20,850 nucleotides of DNA from an uncultured Mediterraneibacter sp. (lineage in GTDB: Bacteria; Bacillota; Clostridia; Lachnospirales; Lachnospiraceae): positions 1 through 20,850 of the forward strand of contig CAKRWZ010000029.1 in the NCBI GenBank assembly GCA_934418295.1, given 5' to 3'. The notes under the pieces were generated by a model, which was given only the letters and a program-made list of their open reading frames with translations, had not been told where the DNA came from and searched no databases. Each line of letters begins with the position of its first letter. The stretch's first letter is position 1. The position numbers were made by a program, and so were the translations under genes. Positions 1 through 7,238 of this stretch are shown piece by piece.

Positions 1-620
1 GTGTATTATATGACGGAAAATATGTGAGCCTGTTTGATCTGGAATTTGGACCGGGAAAGCATTATCTGGACGCTTCCAGGCGAAAGATCGACGATCTGGC
101 CGTGGTAAAAAGCGATGAAGAATTCACACAAATGCTTCCGGATGCGGTCAGCTGTATTGTGATCCTCCGGATAAAAGGTCAGCCGCCGCGTCTTTGCCTG
201 AATCAGGAATTCCGCTACCCGACAGGTCGGTTTTTGCTGAGTGTGCCGGCAGGTTTGATCGATCCGGAAGAAAAGAAAAAGGAAAATCCGATCTTCTGTG
301 CTGCAAAGCGAGAATTGCAGGAAGAAACGGGGATCCGCCTGGAAGAGAGGGATCGTATGACCCTGGTCAGTCCCCTGCTGTTCAGTACGCCGGGAATGAC
401 AGATGAAAGCAATGCATTGGTCCAGATCGTGCTGGAGCGGGATAAGATGCCGACGATCTCTCAGGAGGGGGCCGAAGGCTGTGAGTGCTTTGACGGATTT
501 ATCCTGCTTACCAAGGCGGAGGCAATGGAAATCTTAAAAGCAGGCGTAGACGGAAACGGAATTTTTTATTCCGTTTACACTTGGGCAGCACTGATGTGCT
601 TTATATCCGATATTTGGTAA
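1..620 (+). CDS. NUDIX hydrolase, 5' end outside the window
   Basis: NUDIX hydrolases cleave nucleoside diphosphates linked to another group. This one most resembles the ADP-ribose pyrophosphatase branch. The Nudix box is visible as AGLIDPEE, then a 12-residue spacer, then RELQEETGI. The usual spacing is GX5EX7REUXEEXGU, so the middle is about five residues longer than standard, but the catalytic REUXEE core is intact. The frame is open back to base 3 with plausible residues (VLYDGKYVSLFDLEF) before a GTG at 24. I therefore read the gene as truncated by the window edge rather than starting at the GTG. It ends with TAA at 618-620, followed by a hairpin shared with the convergent transporter operon. 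The substrate cannot be told from sequence. Confidence 0.85.
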   Translation, partial: VLYDGKYVSLFDLEFGPGKHYLDASRRKIDDLAVVKSDEEFTQMLPDAVSCIVILRIKGQPPRLCLNQEFRYPTGRFLLSVPAGLIDPEEKKKENPIFCAAKRELQEETGIRLEERDRMTLVSPLLFSTPGMTDESNALVQIVLERDKMPTISQEGAEGCECFDGFILLTKAEAMEILKAGVDGNGIFYSVYTWAALMCFISDIW

Positions 621-669
621 AGAAAAATATCCGGAAAGAAAAATGCCGGGAAAAGGAAAGTATGCAGAA

Positions 670-710
670 CTCCCTGCGAAAACCAAAGGGAATCCTGGTT
701 TCGCAGGGAG
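670..710. terminator. Hairpin between convergent genes, probable terminator
   Basis: Inverted repeat with arms CTCCCTGCGAAAACCA and TGGTTTCGCAGGGAG, one bulged A and a loop of about 10 nt. It lies between the end of the NUDIX gene and the end of the convergent chromate transporter operon. Neither side has a clean U-tract, so termination strength is uncertain, but the position fits a bidirectional terminator. Confidence 0.5.
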
Positions 711-746
711 CTCTTGTATATGAGTGAATGAAAGAAAAAGTCTGGT

Positions 747-1310
747 TTATAAGTGTAAAAATACGCTGGCGCCGATCCGGGCAACTCCGCAGAGGCACAT
801 GACCAGAATGGGATTCTGCTTTCCTTTTCGTATGGCGACAAAAGCGGCGGCGAAAAGCGTGATGGAAACAAGATCCAGATTCGCGGCGGTGACTGCTTTT
901 CCCCGAAATGTCATATTCTTGAAAATGGAGAGACCGGCGGAGGCGATCAGCGCTACGATGACTGGGCGCAGGATCGAGAGGATATTCTGCAGGACAGAGA
1001 GGTTTCGATAGCGGTAATAAAGGAAAGACAGGATCGAAACGATGATGAGGGATGGAAAGATGCATCCCAAAGTCGCAACGATCGCTCCGGGGATACCGGC
1101 GATCCTGACACCGACGAAGGTAGCGGAATTGACAGTAATCGGTCCGGGCGTCATCTCTGCAATGGTGATCAGGTCTGTAAATTCATTCATGGACAGCCAG
1201 CCGTAACGCTGTACGACCTCGCTCTGGATCAGGGGCATGGCTGCATAACCGCCGCCGATGCTGAACATTCCGACCTGTAAGAAACTGAGGAACAGCTGCA
1301 GGTAGATCAT
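747..1310 (-). CDS. Chromate transporter (CHR family), second half-size subunit
   Basis: A 187-residue integral membrane protein of the CHR family, whose members are linked to chromate efflux, although many homologues have other or unknown anion substrates. Visible family motifs are GGGY at residues 19-22 and TPGPITVN at 54-61, followed by GVRIAGIPGA and several hydrophobic segments. The length matches one CHR domain, so this is a short-chain member that probably acts with the gene upstream of it. Its start overlaps the stop of that gene by 4 nt (ATGA), which implies translational coupling. It is the last gene of the operon. Confidence 0.88.
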   Translation of the reverse strand: MIYLQLFLSFLQVGMFSIGGGYAAMPLIQSEVVQRYGWLSMNEFTDLITIAEMTPGPITVNSATFVGVRIAGIPGAIVATLGCIFPSLIIVSILSFLYYRYRNLSVLQNILSILRPVIVALIASAGLSIFKNMTFRGKAVTAANLDLVSITLFAAAFVAIRKGKQNPILVMCLCGVARIGASVFLHL

Positions 1311-1924
1311 AAGGGGCTGCCTCCCTTCTTTTTTTGGATGATTGCCAGACAGGTGCCGATGCAGATGGCAGTCAAAATAATGAAAATGACATTGATCTGG
1401 AAAAAGAAAGTAGCGATAAAAGCGGCGGCCAGAATGAGATACAGAAAAGGCCGTCGGGTTTTTCTGATATTGGCTTCCAGGCTCAGCACGACATCCAGTA
1501 TCACGGCAGCGACGCCGGCCTGCATACCCTTAAGGAGCAGGGAAACATACCGGTTTGAAATAAACGCTTTATAAAAAAAGGAAATGACCGTCAAAATCAG
1601 CATAGGCGGAAGGATCGTACCAAGGACGGCAATCAGCATGCCGGGCAGACCGGCGACGTGCCAGCCGACTAAGATTGATGCATTGACTGCGATCGCACCG
1701 GGAGAAGATTGTGCCAGGGCGGTCAGATCCAACATTTCTTCTTCATCGATCCAGTGAAATTCATCCACAAATTTCCGCTTCATAAAGGTGACGATCACAA
1801 AACCGCCTCCAAAGGTAAATGTACTGATATAAAGGGTACTGGTAAACAATTTCCACAAGGTTTGCCGGTTTCTTTTTATTTTTGCTTTTTTTGGCTTTTC
1901 AACAGAGTTATTAGCTTCCTGCAT
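1307..1924 (-). CDS. Chromate transporter (CHR family), first half-size subunit
   Basis: A 205-residue membrane protein carrying one CHR domain. FGGG is at residues 38-41 and SSPGAIAVN at 73-81, followed by GWHVAGLPGM and hydrophobic segments. The first 20 residues are lysine-rich and probably cytoplasmic. The start is supported by a good ribosome binding site, AAAGGAGAG, 9 nt upstream. With the following gene it forms the usual two-subunit short CHR pair, which together equals one long-chain ChrA. It is divergently transcribed from a LysR-type regulator that probably controls it. Actual chromate transport is not proven by sequence. Confidence 0.88.
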   Translation of the reverse strand: MQEANNSVEKPKKAKIKRNRQTLWKLFTSTLYISTFTFGGGFVIVTFMKRKFVDEFHWIDEEEMLDLTALAQSSPGAIAVNASILVGWHVAGLPGMLIAVLGTILPPMLILTVISFFYKAFISNRYVSLLLKGMQAGVAAVILDVVLSLEANIRKTRRPFLYLILAAAFIATFFFQINVIFIILTAICIGTCLAIIQKKKGGSPL

Positions 1925-1947
1925 TTTTATACGCTCTCCTTTCTTTT

Positions 1948-1976
1948 AGCATACAACTTGCAGGAAAATAAGTAAA
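1948..1976 (-). promoter_or_regulatory. Promoter of the chromate transporter operon
   Basis: On the minus strand, a -35 box TTTACT (1971-1976) and a -10 box TATGCT (1948-1953) are separated by exactly 17 nt. The -35 box lies inside the first copy of the direct repeat at 1968-1983, so a protein bound there would affect this promoter. Confidence 0.55.
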
Positions 1977-2014
1977 ATGTTATTATTTTATTTATTTCAT
2001 AACTAAAATGATAT
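1968..2014. promoter_or_regulatory. Two direct repeats, candidate LysR operator
   Basis: ATAAGTAAAATGTTAT (1968-1983) and ATAACTAAAATGATAT (1999-2014) agree at 14 of 16 positions. Their starts are 31 bp apart, about three helical turns. Copy one is also an inverted repeat, TAA-N8-TTA, close to the TNA-N7/8-TNA form known for LysR-type operators. Copy one covers the -35 of the transporter operon and copy two covers the -10 of the lysR gene. This is the arrangement expected for activation plus autorepression. Binding is inferred. Confidence 0.5.
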
Positions 2015-2017
2015 AAT
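1988..2017 (+). promoter_or_regulatory. Promoter of the LysR-type gene
   Basis: A perfect -10 hexamer TATAAT (2012-2017) with only a weak AT-rich -35 region about 17-18 nt upstream. It overlaps the second candidate operator repeat. Confidence 0.45.
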
Positions 2018-2080
2018 AAAACGGGATGAAAACAATGGGAAAGGTATCAGGTCGATAAAGAAAAAGCAGGAGGAAAAAAC

Positions 2081-2992
2081 ATGACAATCCGACATATGCG
2101 CATTTTTCTGGAGGTTTATCGGGAAATGAACATCACGAAGGCGGCAAAAAAGCTGCACATGACACAGCCGGCGGTTTCCAGAGCGATACAGGAATTGGAA
2201 AATCACTATGGGATCCAGCTGTTTGAACGCATGAACCACAAGTTATACCGGACGAAAAGCGGAGAGCGGTTTTATGCCGGTTCTCTGCATATTGTGGAAG
2301 CATTCGATGAGTTGGAAAAAGGTGTGAAAAATTGGGATAAACTGGGAATCTTGCGGGTGGGAGCCAGCGTGACTCCGGGAAACAGCCTGTTGCCGGAGGC
2401 GGTAAAGGAAATACAGAAGCTTTATCCGCAGCTGCAGGTAAAAGCCATTGTTTCCAATGCGGCCAATATTCAGCAGGGAATTTTAAAGAATCAGATCGAT
2501 CTGGCAGTGATTGAGGGAAAGGCATCGTATGAAGAGATACGATGTGAGAGTCTGGCAGAAGGAAATCTGGAGCTGATCGTCCCGCCGGGACATGTGTTGC
2601 TGGAACAAAGCCGTATATATTTGAAGGATGTGGCAGAATATCCGATGCTTCTCAGAGAAAAAGGAAGTGCCGGCCGGGGATTTTTGGATCATGCGTTCGC
2701 CATGCAAGGGTTGGAACTAAAGCCCGTCTGGGAAAGCACCAGTACGAGAGCCCTGTTAAATGCGGTTGCCCAGGGGCTGGGAATCAGCATCTTACCCTCC
2801 CTCCTGGTCAGCGAAGACTTAAAGGAGGGGAAAGTGGCTGCAAAAAAGATTGAAGATGAAAGCTTTCGATGGGGCAACTATATCATTTGGCATCGGCAGA
2901 AATTTTTGACCCCTGTGATGGAACATTTTGTTAAGCTGTGCCGGAATTTGTCGGGGCAGGCGTTGTCCGAACCTCCTGATCATACTCGGTAA
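2081..2992 (+). CDS. LysR-family transcriptional regulator
   Basis: A 303-residue LysR-type regulator of normal family length. The N-terminal winged helix-turn-helix spans about residues 1-60, with the typical ITKAAKKLHMTQPAVSRAIQELE signature (residues 18-40). A periplasmic-binding-protein-like effector domain follows at about 88-290 (LRVGASVTPGNSLLPEAV at its start). The ATG is preceded by GCAGGAGG at 7-10 nt spacing. It is divergent from the chromate transporter pair, the standard placement for a regulator and its target, and repeats over the shared promoter region support this. The effector is unknown; an anion is a reasonable guess. Its last 62 nt overlap the 3' end of the convergent membrane protein gene. 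Confidence 0.92.
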   Translation: MTIRHMRIFLEVYREMNITKAAKKLHMTQPAVSRAIQELENHYGIQLFERMNHKLYRTKSGERFYAGSLHIVEAFDELEKGVKNWDKLGILRVGASVTPGNSLLPEAVKEIQKLYPQLQVKAIVSNAANIQQGILKNQIDLAVIEGKASYEEIRCESLAEGNLELIVPPGHVLLEQSRIYLKDVAEYPMLLREKGSAGRGFLDHAFAMQGLELKPVWESTSTRALLNAVAQGLGISILPSLLVSEDLKEGKVAAKKIEDESFRWGNYIIWHRQKFLTPVMEHFVKLCRNLSGQALSEPPDHTR

Positions 2993-4772
2993 TGCCCTGT
3001 CCTTCATTCGGATACCAGTGGGAATAGATCTGGTCGGTGAGAAAAACGGTCAAAAGTACCGTACATAAGATGAGCTTCAGCCGCTTTGGAATTCGCCGTA
3101 AAGCATTGTCCAATAAAGGTGCGACCAGGTAAACAACCGTCATGCCACCCAGTCCGAAGACCAAAAGTCCCTCCGCGCAGATTCGTCCGTCCAGATTTAA
3201 AAAGTATCCGTCATAATCCCACCAGCGTTTTCCGTCGTGGGTAAGCTCCAGAAAGAAAGCTGTAAAATATTCCACGAATCCGGAAAGGAGAATCATGGAA
3301 AAAAATTCCAGTCCCGGGTGTTTGCGGAAACGCTTTAAGACCAAAAGCATCAAAAGACAGCCAAAGCCGTAGATCGGAAGCCAGGGGCCGTGCATCACTC
3401 CTCGGTTTACAAAACGGGCATCCATAATCAGATGCAGAATGACTTCCCAGATCCACCCGATAAAGGAAAAGATGAAAAACATCAAAATCAAGGAAGACGG
3501 AGAATAATGGCGCATAAAATGGATATGTGCCAGTTTTCGGTTGCGCCGGTTTTCCGGGATCGTGAAGAGTCTTCCGGGATAAGAAAGGCCGCTGACAGCG
3601 TACATGCCGGTGTAGATGTCAAGCTTCCGCTCCATGGTTTCTTCATAAAGGGCTTCCTCCTGCTGATTGTAGAGCGTGATCCCGAAAAATCGTTCTAAAA
3701 AACCGCGGAATCCGTGATAGCGGACGGTGCAGTCCGGTAGTTTTGCCAGGGCAATAGTGTCTTCATAGGCGGAGGCCAGAACATCAGGCGCAGCCGCCTC
3801 AAAGAGATAGCGGTCATTCAGAAAGGCAGAGGCATCCGGATCCTGCTGCAGATAAAGGTCTCTTAAATTTGCATAATATTCTGAAAAGAACGCAGTTTTA
3901 TACAGATTGGAAAAAGCGACCTGTGAAAAGCCCAGACTGCAGATGCCAAGCAGTAGCCAATGCAAAAAAGACAGGTCTGCAACGAAGCATTCCCATTTAT
4001 GGCCGTCCATCATCTGCCGGGACAGTGAGATGGCTTCCCGCCAGCTGAGACTTGGGTTTTCGGCAATCAGATACGGCACCATAAAATAGGAATAATACTT
4101 AATGATACCGCCGATAATGGTAAGGGACCATAAAAGTTGAAACAGTGTACGCATAAACAGTACGAAACAGACATTCAGCCACTTGCGGACCCGGAGGAAA
4201 AACAGAAAGCGTCGAAAAGGAATGCACGGATAGATGCGGGCTTCCAGGAAGATTCGGCGGGTGACGGCTGAAAACATGTTAACCAGAAAAAACCACATGG
4301 CGCAATGCAGAAGTAAAGCTCCGGATACAAAAATGATCTGAATTGCTTTTGTGGAAACGCCCAGACTCCGTGCACCGGCGATCAGGCTGACCATAAGGGA
4401 ACCGGAAGAGACTCCGTTGATGAGAGTGGCGAAGACTCCGTGGCTGCGCGCCAGGATAGGCTGCTTCCGAAGGGCACGTTCTTTTGCGCGTTTGATCTGT
4501 TGATCCGTCAGCTCGGCGGATTTTTTTTTGCCGCCCTCGATGTCCCCGGAAAGGGCAAGATCGACGGCGTTATCCATGCTGCTCTGGGCTGTTTCGATAC
4601 TGGCGCTGAGGGGGTTATAAGTAAAATCCCCGGTGTAGCGGGTGATAAATTTTAAGGAATTGGCAAAGTCTGTTCCGAAGAAAGCGGTAAAAAGACAGAC
4701 CATAAAGAGAATTCCGTAGTGAGAACGGACGGTCTGTAGTGCATTGGATTTCATTTCTCGTCTGGCAGGCAT
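2931..4772 (-). CDS. DUF975 / CmpB-like (putative ABC transporter permease) membrane protein
   Basis: A 613-residue multi-spanning membrane protein with two recognisable parts. Residues about 1-305 resemble DUF975, including the stretch around 240-280 (LSWREAISLSRQMMDGHKW, then a hydrophobic helix and LGICSLGF). Residues about 425-560 resemble the family annotated as a putative ABC-transporter permease of the CmpB type (FSFIGWIWEVILH, FVNRGVMHGPWLPIYGFG). The permease name is a database label; no ATPase lies nearby, so the role is unknown. The N-terminus has a transmembrane segment and a 60-residue polar loop. SD AAAGAGG lies about 10 nt before the ATG; M7 is an alternative start. It follows the metallophosphoesterase gene by 32 nt and is probably co-transcribed. 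Confidence 0.75.
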   Translation of the reverse strand: MPARREMKSNALQTVRSHYGILFMVCLFTAFFGTDFANSLKFITRYTGDFTYNPLSASIETAQSSMDNAVDLALSGDIEGGKKKSAELTDQQIKRAKERALRKQPILARSHGVFATLINGVSSGSLMVSLIAGARSLGVSTKAIQIIFVSGALLLHCAMWFFLVNMFSAVTRRIFLEARIYPCIPFRRFLFFLRVRKWLNVCFVLFMRTLFQLLWSLTIIGGIIKYYSYFMVPYLIAENPSLSWREAISLSRQMMDGHKWECFVADLSFLHWLLLGICSLGFSQVAFSNLYKTAFFSEYYANLRDLYLQQDPDASAFLNDRYLFEAAAPDVLASAYEDTIALAKLPDCTVRYHGFRGFLERFFGITLYNQQEEALYEETMERKLDIYTGMYAVSGLSYPGRLFTIPENRRNRKLAHIHFMRHYSPSSLILMFFIFSFIGWIWEVILHLIMDARFVNRGVMHGPWLPIYGFGCLLMLLVLKRFRKHPGLEFFSMILLSGFVEYFTAFFLELTHDGKRWWDYDGYFLNLDGRICAEGLLVFGLGGMTVVYLVAPLLDNALRRIPKRLKLILCTVLLTVFLTDQIYSHWYPNEGQGITEYDQEVRTTPAPTNSGTA

Positions 4773-4804
4773 AAGAATTTTCCTCTTTGGTAAAAAAGTA
4801 TCGT

Positions 4805-5998
4805 TTATTTATCAAAAGTAACGGTGATGTTGCAGACCTCATTTTTCGTACCAACTCGCATTTTGGGACCGAAGACACCGACACCGGAGGTAACGATGCT
4901 GTGCATGTTTCCTTTTTTCAGATAACCGCAGGCATTTTCCCACATCAGTTTGATGGTAAGGTTTCCCGGGAACATCTGACCGTCGTGGGTGTGGCCGGAG
5001 AGATCCAGATCCACTCCGGCATCGGAGAGCTCCTGCAGCTCTTTCGGCTCATGGTCAATGACGATGATCGGCTTGGCAGAATCCATGGAAGCTGTCAGCT
5101 CTTCCGGGGTTTTCCGTTCGGAAATGCCTCTGCCCGGAATCCGATAATCCGGCCGGCCGTACAGATAAAAGGAATCATCGATCAGGACACCTTCATCTCG
5201 GAGAAGATTGATATTGGCATCTTCCAGCAGCTGATCCATGCGCGGATCGCTGGTTTTCTTTTTCTTGGAAGAAAAGGTAAAACCGGCCAGGATCTTTTCT
5301 TCGATATCATGGTTGCCATAGCAGGCATAAACCCCGTAACGGCTTTTGATGCCAGAAAGGATCTCTGCCAGCTTGGCCGGATCGTCTAAGGCCTCGTATT
5401 CGTTGTCAAAGATATCTCCGGCGATGACGACCAGATCCGGATCGGTGGCATTGATCTTTTCTACCATATCAGCGATGTGTTTCGTGCCGATGTTGTATCC
5501 CATGTGCAGGTCAGAAACCAGAGCGATCTTCAATTCCTTCAGATCACCGGCAGTTTTGTGTATGGCCACCTGGTAATCTGTTGTTCGGATCACGGAAGCT
5601 CCGTAGATCCCGTCCAGACTGAGGGCAGCGATAAGTCCGATGCACAGGGCGCCGGATACGACAAAACCACGTTTGGAAAAGAGCTTCTCTTTGTGTGGAA
5701 AATTGATTCGCTTTAAAATCATTCGGATCAGGTCGGCGATAACCGTCACTTGTATGATATATAGCAGGGTACCCAGCCAATAGTTGCCAATGGTTTTAAA
5801 AACGCGTTGGACTGCACAGTTGGGAAGCAAAAATCCGATCAGGATGCTGAGTGCGATGATGCTGTATAGAATGATGATCAGAACCCGAGTGCACAGGCGC
5901 TGGAAAAAATGGTGACAGGAGGACATCCAACGGATTCCCCATCTCAGAATGTACAGACAAAGTAAAATGTATATCGGTGATAAAAATAACGCAATCAT
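4805..5998 (-). CDS. Membrane-anchored calcineurin-like metallophosphoesterase
   Basis: A 397-residue protein. The first 130 residues contain several hydrophobic helices. A metallophosphoesterase domain of the YkuE/YaeI type follows. The two-metal-site motifs are all present: SDLH (D163, H165), GDIFDNE (D195), GNHD (N229-D231), IDHEP (H316) and GHTHDG (H336, H338). The active site probably faces outside the membrane. Substrates in this subfamily are lipid or nucleotide phosphoesters, but none can be assigned here. A short lysine-rich insertion (SSKKKKTSD) lies at about 243-251. It is the first gene of a two-gene operon with the DUF975/CmpB-like gene. The start at 5998 is preceded by AGGAAGG. 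Confidence 0.9.
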   Translation of the reverse strand: MIALFLSPIYILLCLYILRWGIRWMSSCHHFFQRLCTRVLIIILYSIIALSILIGFLLPNCAVQRVFKTIGNYWLGTLLYIIQVTVIADLIRMILKRINFPHKEKLFSKRGFVVSGALCIGLIAALSLDGIYGASVIRTTDYQVAIHKTAGDLKELKIALVSDLHMGYNIGTKHIADMVEKINATDPDLVVIAGDIFDNEYEALDDPAKLAEILSGIKSRYGVYACYGNHDIEEKILAGFTFSSKKKKTSDPRMDQLLEDANINLLRDEGVLIDDSFYLYGRPDYRIPGRGISERKTPEELTASMDSAKPIIVIDHEPKELQELSDAGVDLDLSGHTHDGQMFPGNLTIKLMWENACGYLKKGNMHSIVTSGVGVFGPKMRVGTKNEVCNITVTFDK

Positions 5999-6036
5999 AA
6001 GTATAAAAATCCTTCCTGTGTTTTTAAACTTCCCTA

Positions 6037-6065
6037 ATTATACTATATATGAGTAGAAACATCTA
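6037..6065 (-). promoter_or_regulatory. Probable promoter of the metallophosphoesterase operon
   Basis: A perfect TATAAT on the minus strand (6037-6042) about 40 nt before the start codon. The -35 region (TAGATG, 17 nt away) is weak. Divergent from the HMA operon promoter. Confidence 0.4.
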
Positions 6066-6137
6066 CCCGAGCAAAGAAAAATTTGTTTTTGTACACACAA
6101 TTGATAAAAAATATACAATAAGGAGAGGCGGAAGGAA

Positions 6138-6166
6138 TTGACAAATAAGAAAAAGAAATTTAAGAT
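6138..6166 (+). promoter_or_regulatory. Promoter of the HMA-ABC-permease operon
   Basis: TTGACA (6138-6143), a 17-nt spacer, then TAAGAT (6161-6166). A palindrome begins 4 nt after the -10 box and would cover the transcription start. The leader of about 85 nt contains an 8-bp palindrome TGGCGCCA and a short hairpin (AGCTTA/TAAGCT, 6210-6230). No riboswitch class is recognised in it. Confidence 0.6.
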
Positions 6167-6170
6167 AGTA

Positions 6171-6186
6171 GTTAGTTTAATCTAAC
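6171..6186. promoter_or_regulatory. Palindromic operator GTTAG-N6-CTAAC, copy 1
   Basis: GTTAG (6171-6175), TTTAAT, CTAAC (6182-6186): a perfect 5-bp inverted repeat just downstream of the -10 box, a position suited to repression. The same arms and the same 6-nt gap recur at 9618-9637 before the next operon. The TTAG/CTAA half-sites recall those bound by DtxR/IdeR-type metalloregulators, although the gap differs from the classical 19-bp box. Regulator identity is inference. Confidence 0.55.
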
Positions 6187-6259
6187 CAACTGGCGCCAAG
6201 GCAAAGATGAGCTTAGAGAACTTTTAAGCTTTGGAAAAGAATGGGGAAAGAAGGGAAGA

Positions 6260-6520
6260 ATGGTGCAGAAGATTACGTTAGATGTGGAAGGTATGGCTTG
6301 CGGGATGTGCGAGGCACATATCAACGATGCAGTGAGAAAAGCATTTCCGGTAAAGAAGGTGGCTTCTTCTCATGTGAAAAAACAGACAGTGGTCCTGACA
6401 GATGAAGATCTGGATGAAACTGCATTGGCGGGAGTGATCGCAGATACCGGTTATGAGATGACGGGAATACACAAAGAAGCTTATACGAAAAAAGGACTGT
6501 TATCCTTTTTGAAAAAGTAA
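6260..6520 (+). CDS. Small heavy-metal-associated (HMA) domain protein
   Basis: An 86-residue protein with a ferredoxin-like HMA fold. The metal-binding motif GMACGMC places cysteines at 14 and 17, followed by a helix (EAHINDAVRKAF), with a lysine-rich tail (TKKGLLSFLKK). HMA proteins bind soft metals such as copper(I) and pass them to partners. The family usually sits beside P-type ATPases, but here it precedes an ABC ATPase and an FtsX-type permease by 15 nt, which suggests a sensing or delivery role for that system. The gene starts at ATG 6260 after a purine-rich ribosome binding region (GAAGGGAAG). The metal specificity is not determinable from sequence. Confidence 0.8.
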   Translation: MVQKITLDVEGMACGMCEAHINDAVRKAFPVKKVASSHVKKQTVVLTDEDLDETALAGVIADTGYEMTGIHKEAYTKKGLLSFLKK

Positions 6521-6535
6521 GCAGGGAGAGAAAAA

Positions 6536-7237
6536 ATGAAGATTGTAGAGTTTGAAAATGTATCCCGGGTATACAAAAGCGGAGACCATGAGCTCCGCGC
6601 TTTAGATGGGATCAATATGACGCTGGAGGAAGGAAAATTTGTGGTGATTCTGGGTCCCAGCGGAGCGGGAAAAAGTACGCTTTTGAATCTTTTAGGAGGG
6701 CTGGACAGTCCCACTGAGGGCAAGATTACCGTTTGCGGAAAAGACATTTCGTATCTTTCCAACAATGAGCTGGCAGATTACCGGGCGAAAACGGTAGGAT
6801 TTGTGTTCCAATTCTATAATCTGATCCCGACCCTTACGGTTTATGAAAACATTGCGCTGGTGGAAGAGATCACGGACAGTCCGCTGCCGGCAAAACAGAT
6901 GCTGGAAGATGTGGGCTTGAAGGATCATTTGAAAAATTTTCCGGCAGAGCTTTCCGGCGGAGAACAACAGAGGGTATCCATTGCCCGTGCATTGGCGAAA
7001 AACCCGAAGATTTTGCTCTGCGATGAACCGACCGGTGCGCTGGATTCCGAAACCGGTGTGACCGTTTTGAAGCTTTTGCTTTCCATGGCGAAAAATTACG
7101 GAAAAACGATCGTTGTCGTTACCCATAATCAAAATATTGCAAAGATGGCGGATGTGGTGATCCGGGTAAAAAGCGGAAAGATCAAGTCCTATGAGGAACA
7201 GCCGAATCCGATGAGTGCTGAAGAGGTGGATTGGTAA
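6536..7237 (+). CDS. ABC transporter ATP-binding protein (MacB/LolD type)
   Basis: A 233-residue nucleotide-binding subunit of the MacB/LolD/BceA class that partners FtsX-type permeases. All motifs are intact: Walker A GPSGAGKST (40-48), Q-loop glutamine in FVFQFYNL (Q92), signature LSGGEQQ (139-145), Walker B ILLCDEPTGALD (D163, E164) and the H-loop VVVTH (H197). It works at the inner face of the membrane with the permease encoded 1 nt downstream. Such systems act as mechanotransmission pumps in drug or peptide efflux, lipoprotein release or cell-wall control. The substrate is unknown. No two-component genes are adjacent, which argues against a BceAB-type resistance module. Confidence 0.93.
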   Translation: MKIVEFENVSRVYKSGDHELRALDGINMTLEEGKFVVILGPSGAGKSTLLNLLGGLDSPTEGKITVCGKDISYLSNNELADYRAKTVGFVFQFYNLIPTLTVYENIALVEEITDSPLPAKQMLEDVGLKDHLKNFPAELSGGEQQRVSIARALAKNPKILLCDEPTGALDSETGVTVLKLLLSMAKNYGKTIVVVTHNQNIAKMADVVIRVKSGKIKSYEEQPNPMSAEEVDW

Positions 7238-7238
7238 A

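Noticed and set aside
24..26. GTG as the true start of the NUDIX gene
   Set aside because: The frame is open back to base 3 with plausible NUDIX-like residues and there is no ribosome binding site, so the gene is more likely cut by the window edge.
601..1065. Minus-strand open frame over the chromate transporter region
   Set aside because: Overlaps a clear CHR gene in another frame and its residues look random (rich in Arg, His, Ser).
6207..6227. Six-codon leader peptide (MSLENF) before the HMA gene
   Set aside because: No clear ribosome binding site and no regulatory codons; likely chance.
7215..7238. GTG start giving eight extra residues on the FtsX permease
   Set aside because: The ATG at 7239 has a well-placed GAGGTGG and follows the ATPase stop by 1 nt; the extra residues come from the ATPase gene end.
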